NCBI GenBank assembly: GCA_965200175.1
Contig: OZ241345.1
Span: forward strand, 434,001-498,000
Direction of reading: 5' to 3'
DNA: 64,000 nt
Source: Azophilus sp026709365
GTDB taxonomy: Bacteria; Pseudomonadota; Gammaproteobacteria; Pseudomonadales; Azotimanducaceae
The notes under the pieces were generated by a model. That model searched no databases and was not told the DNA's origin. It saw nothing but the letters and a program-made list of their open reading frames with translations. The position numbers were made by a program, and so were the translations under genes. Below are positions 31,996 through 41,048 of the stretch, piece after piece (position 1 is the stretch's first letter; each line of letters opens with the position of its first letter).

Positions 31996-33478
31996 CGGCG
32001 TCGGGAATCAATGAATCCAGAACCTTAGCGGAGGACAGCACCCCTGGCACCCCCGCGCCAGGGTGGGTTCCCGAACCCACGAGATACAGTCCCTGCACGT
32101 CCTCGCTGCGGTTGTGGGGCCTGAACCAGGCGCTTTGCAGCAACACGGGCTCAAGGCTGAAGCCCGCCCCGTTGACCGACAGCAACTGCTTGCGGAAGTC
32201 CTGCGGCGTCGCAACCCGTGACGTGATCAAGTTGGCCTCCAAGTCCGGCAGCAGGGATTCGCTCAAGCGCCTGGATATGGCGCGACGGTAATCCTCGGCC
32301 TTTGCGTCCCAGTTTACACCAGCTGCCAGGTTGGGCACGGGGGACAGAACATAGAACGCATCGCAGCCCGGCGGCGCCATTGAAGGATCCGTCGCCGTCG
32401 GCCGATGCAGGTAGAGGCTGAAGTCGTCCGGCAGAACCTTGTGCTTGAAGATGTCGCGCAGCAGGTCTTCGTAGCGCTCCGAGAGCACGATCGTGTGGTG
32501 GCCGACCTGCGGATACTGGCGCCGCGTCCCGAAGTACCAAACGAACAGGCTCATCGAGTATCTGGCCTTGTCCAAGCGCGAGTTCGTCCAGCGGCGGCGG
32601 GCGCTGCCCGGAATCAAGTGCCGGTAGGTCCAGGCCGCATCCGCGTTGGACACCGTCACGTCGGCGTCAAGCGCCTCGCCGGACGCCAGCCGAACGCCAA
32701 CGGCCCGGCCGTCCCGCACCCGTATCTCGGAGACTTCCTCGCCAAAGCGGAACGATCCGCCCTGCCGCTCAATGAGGCCGGCCATCGCCTCGACGATGCG
32801 CCCCGTGCCGCCCATCGCGTAGTGGACGCCCCAGCGCTGCTCCAGCGACGGGATCAGGCCGTAGATCGCCGTCACGTCCAGCGGATTGCCGCCGATGAAA
32901 AGCGGATGAAAGCTGCACGCGAAGCGCAGCCGCGGATCCTTCAGGTAGCTGCACACGACGCTGTGCAGGCTTCGATAACTGCGCAGGCGCACCAAGTGGG
33001 GCAGCACCCGCAGCATGTCGCCCCAGTTGCCGAACGAAACGTGCCCCAGCCGCTCAAACCCGATGCGGCAGCACTCGTCCGCAAAGCGCATGAAGCGACG
33101 GTAGCCCGCCACGTCGCCCGGCGCGAACTCGGCAATCTGCGCGGCCATCCGCTCGCGGTCATCGAACCACTGCAGGGTATCGCCGTTGCTGAACTCGATG
33201 GCGTAGCCAGGGGACAGCCGCTTGAGCGTCACGTCCGCAGCCAGCTGGCGTCCGCAGAGCGCCCACAACTCCTCAAGCAGAAAGGGCGCGGTGATGATGG
33301 TGGGCCCGGCATCGAAGGTGAAGCCGTCCTGCCGATGCACGTAGGCTCGGCCGCCAGGACCGTCCAGCCGCTCCACGACGGTCACCCGCCAACCCCGCGC
33401 GCCGAGGCGGATGGCGGCGGCGAGGCCGCCGAAGCCGCTGCCAACGACCACCGCTGCGGGTTGCCTGTCGGAGGACAT
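31976..33478 (-). CDS. crtI: Phytoene desaturase CrtI
   Basis: About 500 residues from the ATG at 33478 (MSSDRQPAAV). The dinucleotide motif VVVGSGFGGLAAAIRLG is followed by ERLDGPGGRAYVHRQDGFTF, DAGPTIITAPFLLEEL and the C-terminal VQGLYLVGSGTHPGAGVPGV. Bacterial CrtI desaturates phytoene in several steps to neurosporene or lycopene, the branch point for CrtC, CrtD and CrtF. It starts seven bases after bchO, so the bchI-D-O-crtI-B genes form one minus-strand transcription unit. Confidence 0.95.
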   Translation of the reverse strand: MSSDRQPAAVVVGSGFGGLAAAIRLGARGWRVTVVERLDGPGGRAYVHRQDGFTFDAGPTIITAPFLLEELWALCGRQLAADVTLKRLSPGYAIEFSNGDTLQWFDDRERMAAQIAEFAPGDVAGYRRFMRFADECCRIGFERLGHVSFGNWGDMLRVLPHLVRLRSYRSLHSVVCSYLKDPRLRFACSFHPLFIGGNPLDVTAIYGLIPSLEQRWGVHYAMGGTGRIVEAMAGLIERQGGSFRFGEEVSEIRVRDGRAVGVRLASGEALDADVTVSNADAAWTYRHLIPGSARRRWTNSRLDKARYSMSLFVWYFGTRRQYPQVGHHTIVLSERYEDLLRDIFKHKVLPDDFSLYLHRPTATDPSMAPPGCDAFYVLSPVPNLAAGVNWDAKAEDYRRAISRRLSESLLPDLEANLITSRVATPQDFRKQLLSVNGAGFSLEPVLLQSAWFRPHNRSEDVQGLYLVGSGTHPGAGVPGVLSSAKVLDSLIPDADAHALR

Positions 33479-33485
33479 CCGGCTC

Positions 33486-34391
33486 TCAGGCGACCGCGGC
33501 TGGCGGCAGGGCGCTGCCCACCCCCATCCGCCTGGCGACGCGCAGCAAAATCGCCGCGGCTGTCCTAGGCCGCTCCTCGTGGGCGAGGTGGCCGAGCGCC
33601 GGAATGCCAACCACCCGGGGCCCGGGGCAGATCGCCCGAACGCGGTCCGCCTGCTGCGCCGGCACGGTGGCATCGCATTGCGCGGCGACCAGCACCAGCG
33701 GCGTGCGCAGTCGGGGCAGGTCGCGGGCCAGCAGGTCAAGGCGCCAGTTGGCCATCATGTTGAGCGCTCCCGCAACATGGCCGGGATTTCGGAACAGCCG
33801 CCGGTAGGCTGACAGGGCGTGCTCGGGAAGCTTCGAGCCGGTGCCCGCGATCAGCCGGTCCGCCAGATCGGAGCGGGCGGCGCGCCAGGCGAACACGCGC
33901 GACGGGATGCCGCTCGACGCCAGCAGCCTGGCCGCGGGCGAGAACAGCAGCCCAGGCATGCCGCGCAATGGCAGCAGGGCGCCGTTGATGCTGACGATCG
34001 CTGCCGGATCGATGCGCCCGTCGAGGCACATCCGGGCGAGGATCGCCGCGCCGGCTGAATGCCCGACGACCAGCTGCGGCCGGCATCCAAGGTGCGCCAG
34101 CAGGCCTTCCACGGCATCCGACATCGCGGGCAGGGTGAGCCGCAGGGCGCTTGGCGACGTCGTCTGTCCATGTCCCGGAAGATCCACCGCCAGCAATCGA
34201 AAGCGCGGCGCCAGCAACGGCATCAGGCCCTGCCAGGAATGGGAGGATGCGCCGGTCCCGTGAATCAGGAGAAGGTCGGGGCCGCTGCCGGATTGCGCCA
34301 CGTGCCAGCGGTGGTTTCCGGCGCGCACGAACCGCCCGGAAGGCGCGCAACGCCCCTCCGTCGCCGACGCTTGCCCCTGCGGCGCGCTCAC
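33486..34391 (-). CDS. bchO: Alpha/beta-hydrolase BchO, magnesium chelatase accessory protein
   Basis: 301 residues. Alpha/beta-hydrolase fold: LLLIHGTGASSHSW (oxyanion region), LLAVDLPGHGQTTSP, nucleophile elbow LVVGHSAGAAI, an Asp in the CDATVPAQQ block and a late His in LGHLAHEERP. BchO is encoded with bchI and bchD in purple bacteria and is presumed to help magnesium insertion. It overlaps bchD by four bases. Confidence 0.93.
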   Translation of the reverse strand: MSAPQGQASATEGRCAPSGRFVRAGNHRWHVAQSGSGPDLLLIHGTGASSHSWQGLMPLLAPRFRLLAVDLPGHGQTTSPSALRLTLPAMSDAVEGLLAHLGCRPQLVVGHSAGAAILARMCLDGRIDPAAIVSINGALLPLRGMPGLLFSPAARLLASSGIPSRVFAWRAARSDLADRLIAGTGSKLPEHALSAYRRLFRNPGHVAGALNMMANWRLDLLARDLPRLRTPLVLVAAQCDATVPAQQADRVRAICPGPRVVGIPALGHLAHEERPRTAAAILLRVARRMGVGSALPPAAVA

Positions 34392-36202
34392 GCCGACTGA
34401 CCCTGACGGACGCGGGAATCCCCCAGTTCGCGCACCATGCCCAGCAGGTTTCGGGCGTCGGCGTACGGCAAGGCGATGTGGCGGGCGTTCATGGCTGCGG
34501 CGAGCTGCCGCGTCGCGTTGCTCGGGCGCGGCGAGGTGTCCACCAGCACGGTGGGGAGCGCCGACGCCCGCACTCGGCGGGCGGCCAACAGGGTGTCCGA
34601 CCAGGCCTGCGCCCGCCCTGGGCTGCCGTCCAGGGCGACGTTGGCACGTCCATCGGTCATCACCACGTTGAGCGGATTCTCGCCCCGGCGCGCCAGCGCC
34701 TCGGACAGCGATGCGGCGGCGTCGATGCCGGCCGCCAGGGGCGTGCCGCCGCCGCCCGGCAGGCCGACGAGCAGCCGCCGGGCGCGCGCCAGCGATCGGG
34801 TCGGCGGCAGGATGACCTCCGCCGCGGCCTGCCGGAACGCGATCAACGCCACTTGGTCGCGCCGCACGTAGGATTCCGCCAGCAGCAGTTCAATGGCCCC
34901 CTTGGCCTCGCCAAGCCGGTTCAGGGCCGACGAACCCGAAGCATCGACCGCGAACACGGTGGTGTGGACGCGCCTTGGCTTGAGCCGGGTGATGCGCAGG
35001 TCGTCGGGGGCGACCTCGATGCGGCGCCGCGATCGCCGGCCATTCGCCGGCCTTGCCCTGATGCGCAGGCGCTGGTAGGGGGCTGCGGCGCGCAGCGTTT
35101 CAATGAGGTTGATCCGGGCGCCGCGGCCAGGCTTGCCGGGGCGGGCGCCTGCCGGTCGGCCGTGCCCGTTCGACGTGGGCGCCCGGGCGCTGATCCGCCG
35201 CCCGCCACGCGGTGGCGGATGGCCGGCAGCTCGGTTGCGTTCAGCGGCCTCCCGCGAGATGGGAAGCCGCAGGGCCGTTCGGCAGACGGCGACCACAATG
35301 TCGGCGAGCGTCGGTTCGAGCGAAGGCGTCTCGTCACGTTCGTCCGGTTGGGACGGATCGCCGGAAGCGGATTGCGAGGTGGCTTCCTCGGCCGGTGGCG
35401 GGCCGTCGGGCTCCTGCTCCGGTTGCATCTCGGCGCGCGGTGCGAGCACCGTTCGCGCCGCAAACTCGACATCGGCCCGTTCGACCACACCGCGCCCAGC
35501 CAGCGCGGCCGAGGCGCGGGCCGTCCGCAGGGCGAACAGCACCGCCCGCAGCGATGGGATGCCCAGCGTCCAGGCCGCTTCGGAGAGCGCGCTCAGGAGT
35601 TCCGGCGAGTCGGCCACGGCGGTCAATGCGCAACGGGCTTCAGCGCTGGGCGGACTGCCTTCGATTGACCCTTCGGCATCCCGCCAGGAGAGCAGCGAGA
35701 GATCCAGGTGCATGCCGAGCCGGTCGAGCAGTGCGGCGGGCGGGCGCTCGTCCGGGTTGATGCCCTCATCAAGTGCGATCGTGCCGAACGCCGTGGGCGT
35801 CGAGAGCGCCAGGCCGTCCCTTTGCAGCCGCACCTCGCGGGTGTCCATGGCGGCTGTCAAATGCGCCGCAGCCGGAGCGTCGATTCGCTCCGCCATGCTC
35901 AGGATCATTGCGCCGCCGTCCGCCTCCGCCAACAGTCCGGCATCAGCGACCGGTCGTCCGGCGCGCAGGCTGGCGGTCAGGTCGAGGCCGCCCAGGAGCC
36001 GCTCCTCGCCAACGTTCAACGGCACGCGCCGCATCGCCGAGGGATTCGGAAAGCCCTCCCGCAGCGCTGCCAGCCAGCGCTCGCGAATGGGACCGGGACC
36101 CGCGCGCACGGCGATGCCGCCCACGCCTTCCGGATCGACGCAGAATACGGCGGCCGCGCGCAGGGCATCGTCCCACGCCAAATTGGGGGTGGCGGCAATC
36201 AT
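34388..36202 (-). CDS. bchD: Magnesium chelatase subunit BchD
   Basis: 604 residues. An N-terminal degenerate AAA+ domain (RRVPLNVGEERLLGGLDLTA, LLAEADGGAMIL) leads into an acidic/proline-rich linker around residues 265-350, then a C-terminal integrin-I/VWA domain with the MIDAS sequence FAVDASGSSALNR near residue 417 and VVMTDGRANVAL. BchD bridges the BchI ATPase ring and BchH to insert Mg2+ into protoporphyrin IX. It overlaps bchI by four bases. Confidence 0.95.
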   Translation of the reverse strand: MIAATPNLAWDDALRAAAVFCVDPEGVGGIAVRAGPGPIRERWLAALREGFPNPSAMRRVPLNVGEERLLGGLDLTASLRAGRPVADAGLLAEADGGAMILSMAERIDAPAAAHLTAAMDTREVRLQRDGLALSTPTAFGTIALDEGINPDERPPAALLDRLGMHLDLSLLSWRDAEGSIEGSPPSAEARCALTAVADSPELLSALSEAAWTLGIPSLRAVLFALRTARASAALAGRGVVERADVEFAARTVLAPRAEMQPEQEPDGPPPAEEATSQSASGDPSQPDERDETPSLEPTLADIVVAVCRTALRLPISREAAERNRAAGHPPPRGGRRISARAPTSNGHGRPAGARPGKPGRGARINLIETLRAAAPYQRLRIRARPANGRRSRRRIEVAPDDLRITRLKPRRVHTTVFAVDASGSSALNRLGEAKGAIELLLAESYVRRDQVALIAFRQAAAEVILPPTRSLARARRLLVGLPGGGGTPLAAGIDAAASLSEALARRGENPLNVVMTDGRANVALDGSPGRAQAWSDTLLAARRVRASALPTVLVDTSPRPSNATRQLAAAMNARHIALPYADARNLLGMVRELGDSRVRQGQSA

Positions 36203-37227
36203 TCGCCCAGCAGCTGCGCCACGGCCCGGCGCACCCTTTGGGTGGAGCCCACCTCATCGAGCGGGTCGCGGCGCAGCCGGTGCCGCAGGGCGGGTTCCGC
36301 GACCTGCCGCAGGTGCCCAGCAGTCACCTTGGAGGCGCCTTCCAAAGCGGCGACGGCGCGCGCGGCCCTGGCCAGCGTCAGTTCCCCGCGCAGACCGTCG
36401 GTGCCCAGCTGGACGCAGAGGTTGGCCATGATCCTGAGCATCTCCTCGGGAACCTCGACGGCAGGCAGGGCCGACCGGGCAAGGTTGACCTGCCTTCTGA
36501 TCTTGCCGTCGCGGCTTTGCCAGCGCCGGGCGAACGCGGCTGGGTCCCGTTCAAAAGCGTCCCTGCGGCGCACGACCTCGATGCGCGCGTCGAGGTCGGC
36601 GGGCGTGCGCACCTCCACGGACAGGCCAAAGCGATCAAGAAGCTGCGGCCGCAGCTCGCCCTCCTCGGGATTGCCGCTGCCGATCAGCACGAAGTCGGCG
36701 GGATGCCGAATGCTCATGCCTTCCCGCTCCACCACGTTCTCGCCGGATGCCGCGACGTCCAAAAGCAGATCCACCAAGTGGTCCTCAAGCAGGTTGACCT
36801 CGTCGATGTAGAGGAATCCGCGGTTGGCGCTGGCCAGCAGCCCCGGCTCAAACTTGCGCACCCCCTCGGAGAGCGCGGCCTCAAGGTTCAGGGCCCCGAC
36901 GATGCGGTCCTCCGTGGCGCCGAGCGGCAGATCGACCACTGGCACTGGCACCTTGCGCACCCGCAGGGCGCCGTTGGCCCGGCGCTGCCGACAGTCGGCG
37001 CAGAGCTCGCCGTCCTTGGCCGCCGGATCCCGTCGGAACGGGCAATCGGCGATGGCCTCCATCTTGGGCAGCAGCTTGGCCAGGCCGCGAACGGCCGTGG
37101 ACTTGCCGGTGCCGCGGTCGCCGAACACCAGCACACCACCGACCGCAGGCTCCGCCGCGGCGATGAGCAGCGCCAAGCGCATCTCGTCCTGGCCGACCAA
37201 GGCCGAAAAGGGATACGCCAACCCCAT
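36199..37227 (-). CDS. bchI: Magnesium chelatase ATPase subunit BchI
   Basis: 342 residues. AAA+ with FSALVGQDEMRLALL at the start, Walker A FGDRGTGKSTAVRGLA near residue 40, the CPFRRDPA insert with four Cys nearby (CPF, CADCRQR), Walker B FLYIDEVNLLEDHLVD, sensor LIGSGNPEEGELRPQLLDRF and RDAFERD. It forms the ATP-hydrolysing ring of the Mg-chelatase. It begins nine bases after the puhE stop on the same strand. Confidence 0.97.
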   Translation of the reverse strand: MGLAYPFSALVGQDEMRLALLIAAAEPAVGGVLVFGDRGTGKSTAVRGLAKLLPKMEAIADCPFRRDPAAKDGELCADCRQRRANGALRVRKVPVPVVDLPLGATEDRIVGALNLEAALSEGVRKFEPGLLASANRGFLYIDEVNLLEDHLVDLLLDVAASGENVVEREGMSIRHPADFVLIGSGNPEEGELRPQLLDRFGLSVEVRTPADLDARIEVVRRRDAFERDPAAFARRWQSRDGKIRRQVNLARSALPAVEVPEEMLRIMANLCVQLGTDGLRGELTLARAARAVAALEGASKVTAGHLRQVAEPALRHRLRRDPLDEVGSTQRVRRAVAQLLGE

Positions 37228-37236
37228 GCGCTTCCT

Positions 37237-38022
37237 CTAGTCGTCGCGATCCCTGGCGGGGGAGGCGCCATGATTGGCCCACTGCCACAACCCCGTATCG
37301 CCCAAAGGCACCATCAGCAGCACGTGCTCAAGGATGGCAAGGCCGACCAGCGTGGCCAGCAAGGTGAGTCCGAGCGGGCCGGCGCCGTCCAGGTCCGTGA
37401 AGCCGCCGGCCTGTTGAATGAGCATCGCCAGCAGTGCCACCGAAGCGGCGATGGAGATCGGGAACAGCGGATTCATGCTGCGCTTGCGGAAGTAGGTCTT
37501 GAGATAGCCGAGATTTTCGGGGAGCCAATCCTCGGCTAGGTTGCGCACGCCGAGGAACACGTTCAGCTTGGCGCTGAGCCGCATTCCCCAAAGTGCGGCG
37601 AAGGTCCAAAAGCCCACTGGGTTGGGCTGCCCCCAGGTCAGGGCGCCGAGGGCGAGGACCGTGGCCAGCAGGGCCAGTTCGTGATGCAGGACGGCCTGGC
37701 TGGCGTGCAGGAAATGCCGCCAACCGCGGCTGCCCGCCTCGCGGCCGCAGGTTCGCGGGCCGGTCACGAAGCCGGTCAGGAAGCTGATCTCGTGCCAACC
37801 CCAGATCAGCAGCGCCGAGGTGAAGCCGACGAAGGCGCCCACGGCCGTCGGCTGACGGGCGCTGAACGCCAGGGCGGCGAGCGCGGCGAGCAGCGCTAAG
37901 GTGGCGACCGCCAAGCTGAATCGAAACGTCCGGCTGGGCCGGTTGACCAAGGCGAGGACGGCGCCCGTGCCAATCCACCACAGAAAGATGGCGTAGATTA
38001 CCGCAGCGACTTGCAGGCTCAT
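37237..38022 (-). CDS. puhE: PuhE (DUF3623) membrane protein
   Basis: 261 residues with about seven membrane helices. SLQVAAVIYAIFLWWIGTGA, LIWGWHEISFLTGFVTGPR, HELALLATVLALG and AKLNVFLGVRNLAEDWLPE are typical of the PuhE family, found only in photosynthesis clusters and implicated in LH1/reaction-centre assembly and control of bacteriochlorophyll flux. It is last in the bchF-to-puhE series and lies 13 bases after acsF. Confidence 0.93.
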   Translation of the reverse strand: MSLQVAAVIYAIFLWWIGTGAVLALVNRPSRTFRFSLAVATLALLAALAALAFSARQPTAVGAFVGFTSALLIWGWHEISFLTGFVTGPRTCGREAGSRGWRHFLHASQAVLHHELALLATVLALGALTWGQPNPVGFWTFAALWGMRLSAKLNVFLGVRNLAEDWLPENLGYLKTYFRKRSMNPLFPISIAASVALLAMLIQQAGGFTDLDGAGPLGLTLLATLVGLAILEHVLLMVPLGDTGLWQWANHGASPARDRDD

Positions 38023-38035
38023 GGGATGCCGGGGC

Positions 38036-39100
38036 TTACCACACCGGCGCCACTCTCACCGAAGCGGGGATTTCGTTCGATTGCGTCGGCAGGAGGAACA
38101 GCCCCAGGAGCGTCACCGCAGCCGCCGGCGCCAGCGCCGCCCGCTTGGCCAGGCCGAGGACGCCGCCGCGCGAACGGGCCGCAGCGGCAGCTTTGTTGAT
38201 CTGGCGCAGCCTCTCCAATCCGGCCTTGAATCTCGGCGAGTCGATGTCCAGGGTGATGGGAAACACCTGCCGGGAGATCTCGGTCGTGATGCTGAACACG
38301 GTGAAGTCGAACTCCGTGGGGTCCATGCCCAGCGCTTGGTAGAGCGCGGGGCGGGTGTGGTCGCGGACGTACATCGTGGCGAACACGGCGAGCAGGAAGA
38401 AGCGTATCCAGAGCCGGTTGTGCCCGCGCAGCAGATGGGGGTTGGCGCGCATCAGCAGGGCGAAGGCCTCGCCATGGCGAAACTCGTCGTTGCACCAGTG
38501 CTCGAACCAGTCGAAGATTGGATGGAACTTGCGCTCCGGATGGCGCTCCAGATGCCGATAGATGGTGATGTAGCGGGCGTAGCCGATCTTTTCGGAAAGA
38601 TAGGTGGCGTAGAAGATGAACTTGGGGCGGAAATGAGTGTACTTCTTGGCCTGCATCAGAAAGCCGAGGTTCACGGCGACGCCGAGATCCTTGAGCACCT
38701 GGTTGATGAATCCCGCATGGCGCGACTCGTCCCGGGACATGTACGCCATCAGCGACTTGACGTCCGGGTTCTCCACCGCCTTGCTGATGTCGGCGTAGAG
38801 CACGCGGCCGGAAAACTCGGCAGTGATGGAACTGACCAGGAAGTCGAGGAACTCCCCCTTCAGGCTCTCCGGCATCTCCGCCAGCCGGTTCGGGAAGTGG
38901 GAGACGCCCTTGAAGTGGTCCTGATTGGCATCGCTCTCGAACTCGGTGATGATTTGGTCCCACTCGCGCCTGACGGGGCTGACGTCGAGGCGGTCCATGG
39001 CCTTGAAGTCGGTGGTGTAGAACCTTGGGCTCAGGAGGGTGTCCTGGGCGGCCTGCTGGGTGGCTTCGTTGTGTGCCGTCGCTGGCTTATCCGCTTTCAT
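38036..39100 (-). CDS. acsF: Aerobic Mg-protoporphyrin IX monomethyl ester cyclase AcsF
   Basis: 354 residues. Di-iron ligands sit in the two ExxH motifs MSRDESRHAGFINQ and WCNDEFRHGEAFAL, with additional Glu in LVSSITAEFSGRVLYADI. It forms ring E using O2. The C-terminal tail (PAAAVTLLGLFLL) is hydrophobic. No oxygen-independent bchE is in the window, which points to an oxygen-dependent (aerobic or semiaerobic) lifestyle. It overlaps puhC by 14 bases. Confidence 0.96.
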   Translation of the reverse strand: MKADKPATAHNEATQQAAQDTLLSPRFYTTDFKAMDRLDVSPVRREWDQIITEFESDANQDHFKGVSHFPNRLAEMPESLKGEFLDFLVSSITAEFSGRVLYADISKAVENPDVKSLMAYMSRDESRHAGFINQVLKDLGVAVNLGFLMQAKKYTHFRPKFIFYATYLSEKIGYARYITIYRHLERHPERKFHPIFDWFEHWCNDEFRHGEAFALLMRANPHLLRGHNRLWIRFFLLAVFATMYVRDHTRPALYQALGMDPTEFDFTVFSITTEISRQVFPITLDIDSPRFKAGLERLRQINKAAAAARSRGGVLGLAKRAALAPAAAVTLLGLFLLPTQSNEIPASVRVAPVW

Positions 39101-39593
39101 CTTGACGCTCCTGCGGCATCCGTTCCCTGTCGATTCCGCTCACCGATTGCGCCGCCTCGGCCAGCTCCACGAAGACGCCGGCGTTGGTCGGCCCGAACGC
39201 CTCCAGATCCACCGTCTGCCCGCTGACCGGATCACTGAGCGACAGCCTGCCGTCGGCCCAGCGCGTGAGCCGGAACGGCACGGCCGCATCCGCTTGGTAG
39301 GGCTTTCGATACCGGGCGAGCCCGCGCAGCGTGCCCCTCAGAAACCCTTGGGTGCCGGGGGGGAAGACCTTGATGGGCGTCTGCTCGTCGGCGTGGTAAA
39401 CCTCGACCGCGCCGTTCGCCCCGTCCACGAAGCGCAGGTCCAGGGCCGCCACCGGGGCCGACTCCGGCATGCGGGTGGCGCCGACGCCGCTGGCTTGGGA
39501 GAGCGCCACGGCCAGCATGGCGAACGCAAGGAGAATGGCGGCGCCGAGCAGCACGCCCGAGGGCGTGAATTGATGGGGTGCCGAATCGCCCAT
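39087..39593 (-). CDS. puhC: Photosynthetic complex assembly protein PuhC
   Basis: 168 residues from the ATG at 39593 (MGDSAPHQFTPSGV). One N-terminal membrane helix (VLLGAAILLAFAMLAVALS), then a periplasmic domain with LDLRFVDGANGAVEVY, GTQGFLRGTLRGLARYRK and PFRLTRWADGRLSLSDP. PuhC is required for efficient reaction-centre/LH1 assembly. The upstream reading beyond this ATG overlaps puhB and is not supported. Confidence 0.92.
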   Translation of the reverse strand: MGDSAPHQFTPSGVLLGAAILLAFAMLAVALSQASGVGATRMPESAPVAALDLRFVDGANGAVEVYHADEQTPIKVFPPGTQGFLRGTLRGLARYRKPYQADAAVPFRLTRWADGRLSLSDPVSGQTVDLEAFGPTNAGVFVELAEAAQSVSGIDRERMPQERQDESG

Positions 39594-39597
39594 CAGC

Positions 39598-40254
39598 CTA
39601 CCCCGACGCCCCCGCTGCCATGCCCGGCTGCGCCCCGCCGACGGCGCTTTCCGGCGCCTGCTGCGAGCCGGCCTTGGCGTAGCCGCGCAACGCCGCCCCC
39701 AGCAGGTCCGCGACCCGCTGGCCGTCCGCAACCGCCCGAATCATCGGTTGGGGGGGCGTGAACCGCCAAGGCCGAACGTGCGGCCAGAGCACAAGGTAGC
39801 CGACGCGCGCCGACGGCAGGAGGGTCAGCGGTATGTCGCCCGACCCGTCGCCATAGGTCTTCAGCGCCGCGCCCTGGACGACCTCGAACGGCACGTTGGT
39901 GGTGATCGGCAAGGCGATGCCCGCCCGGATCACCAAGCGGCGGGAGGTGATCGAGTAAACGGTGGTTCGGCTGATGAGCCATCCCAGCAACGCGAAGATC
40001 GAAAAGGTAGCGGCGGCGGGGACCCCCAGCCACAGGACCGAGATCAGCACGTCGCCGACCGGCGCCGAGCCGTCGAGCGCGTCAAGGCAGCGCCAGCCCG
40101 CAATGGCCAGGAAGTAGATGCCGACCAGCCGCGAGGGAAAGATGGTCCAAGCCGCCCGCCGCCACTCGGGCGCGCCCTGCCACAGCAGCTCCTCGCCGGG
40201 CGGCACCCTTTCCGGCAAGCCGCGAATCGGCTCGGTCGCGAAGTCGTCGTGCAT
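39598..40254 (-). CDS. puhB: Photosynthetic complex assembly protein PuhB
   Basis: 218 residues. LPPGEELLWQG-like start (RVPPGEELLWQGAPEWR), three membrane helices including AGWRCL and AATFSIFALLGWLISRTT, then TVYSITSRRLVIRAGIALPI and the bPH2-type PFEVVQGAALKTYGDGSGDI. PuhB helps assemble the reaction centre. Its ATG overlaps the puhA stop (TGATG). Confidence 0.94.
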   Translation of the reverse strand: MHDDFATEPIRGLPERVPPGEELLWQGAPEWRRAAWTIFPSRLVGIYFLAIAGWRCLDALDGSAPVGDVLISVLWLGVPAAATFSIFALLGWLISRTTVYSITSRRLVIRAGIALPITTNVPFEVVQGAALKTYGDGSGDIPLTLLPSARVGYLVLWPHVRPWRFTPPQPMIRAVADGQRVADLLGAALRGYAKAGSQQAPESAVGGAQPGMAAGASG

Positions 40255-41021
40255 CAGACCAGCGGCTCCTGCCGGGCCTGGGTCGCGTAGAGGGAGCCGC
40301 CCGCAAAGTACGCCATGATCTTGTCCTCCTCCAGCCGCGTCACCTGCTCCGGCAAACGCAGTTCGGGGATTCCGGCAAACTGCTCGGCCAGCAGCGTGCG
40401 AACCTGAACCACGCGCTGGCGGTCGCTGATCCTTGCGAAACCCATCGGCAGGAGCGCCCGCCGGCCAGTGGCCGAGACCTCCATTTCCAGATAGCGGGCC
40501 ATCGGCTCCTCTCGATCAACCCAAACGTCAACGACCTTGCCGGCCGGCGCTTGCTCCGCATCGATGACGGGCATGCCCCGCGGATCCGGATCCCGCCGTT
40601 CGACCCGGAAGTCGGACGCCACCCTGAGCGGCACGATTTTCGGCTCTCCGTGAAAGGTCAGATCCGGCTCGTCGTCCCGCTCGGCGTAGGCGCCGGGGCC
40701 GACCGCGGCCGAAAGGGCGTCGCCAATCGGCTGCAGCGGGGCGCCCGGCCAATCGGCTGCCGGCTGGGCCTGCACCGCCTCCGGCGGCTCAGGCCGGGGC
40801 GCCTGCCGGGTTCCGCCGTCGGACAGCCGGAACAGCTTGGGCGACGGCACGGCAGGGAATCCCTGCACGCGCACGGTTCTCTGCGCATCCGACTCCAGCG
40901 GATACCCCTCCCGCTTGTCCTCGCGCCTGAGGTAGATGATCAGTGCGGCGAAAAAGAGCCAAAACGCATAAAGCACCAGTTGAGCCACATCAATGTAGCC
41001 CGTGATGAATCCCGATTCCAT
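40254..41021 (-). CDS. puhA: Photosynthetic reaction centre H subunit
   Basis: 255 residues. A short periplasmic start (MESGFITGYIDVAQ), one membrane helix (LVLYAFWLFFAALIIYLRR) and EDKREGYPLE precede the cytoplasmic PRC-barrel domain (KVVDVWVDREEPMARYLEME, LLPMGFARI, LLAEQFAGIPELRLPEQVT). PuhA caps the L/M core on the cytoplasmic side and is needed for quinone reduction. It is the only reaction-centre subunit encoded in this window. Confidence 0.97.
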   Translation of the reverse strand: MESGFITGYIDVAQLVLYAFWLFFAALIIYLRREDKREGYPLESDAQRTVRVQGFPAVPSPKLFRLSDGGTRQAPRPEPPEAVQAQPAADWPGAPLQPIGDALSAAVGPGAYAERDDEPDLTFHGEPKIVPLRVASDFRVERRDPDPRGMPVIDAEQAPAGKVVDVWVDREEPMARYLEMEVSATGRRALLPMGFARISDRQRVVQVRTLLAEQFAGIPELRLPEQVTRLEEDKIMAYFAGGSLYATQARQEPLV

Positions 41022-41048
41022 GGCAGTCTCCTGCTGACGCCTCCAACA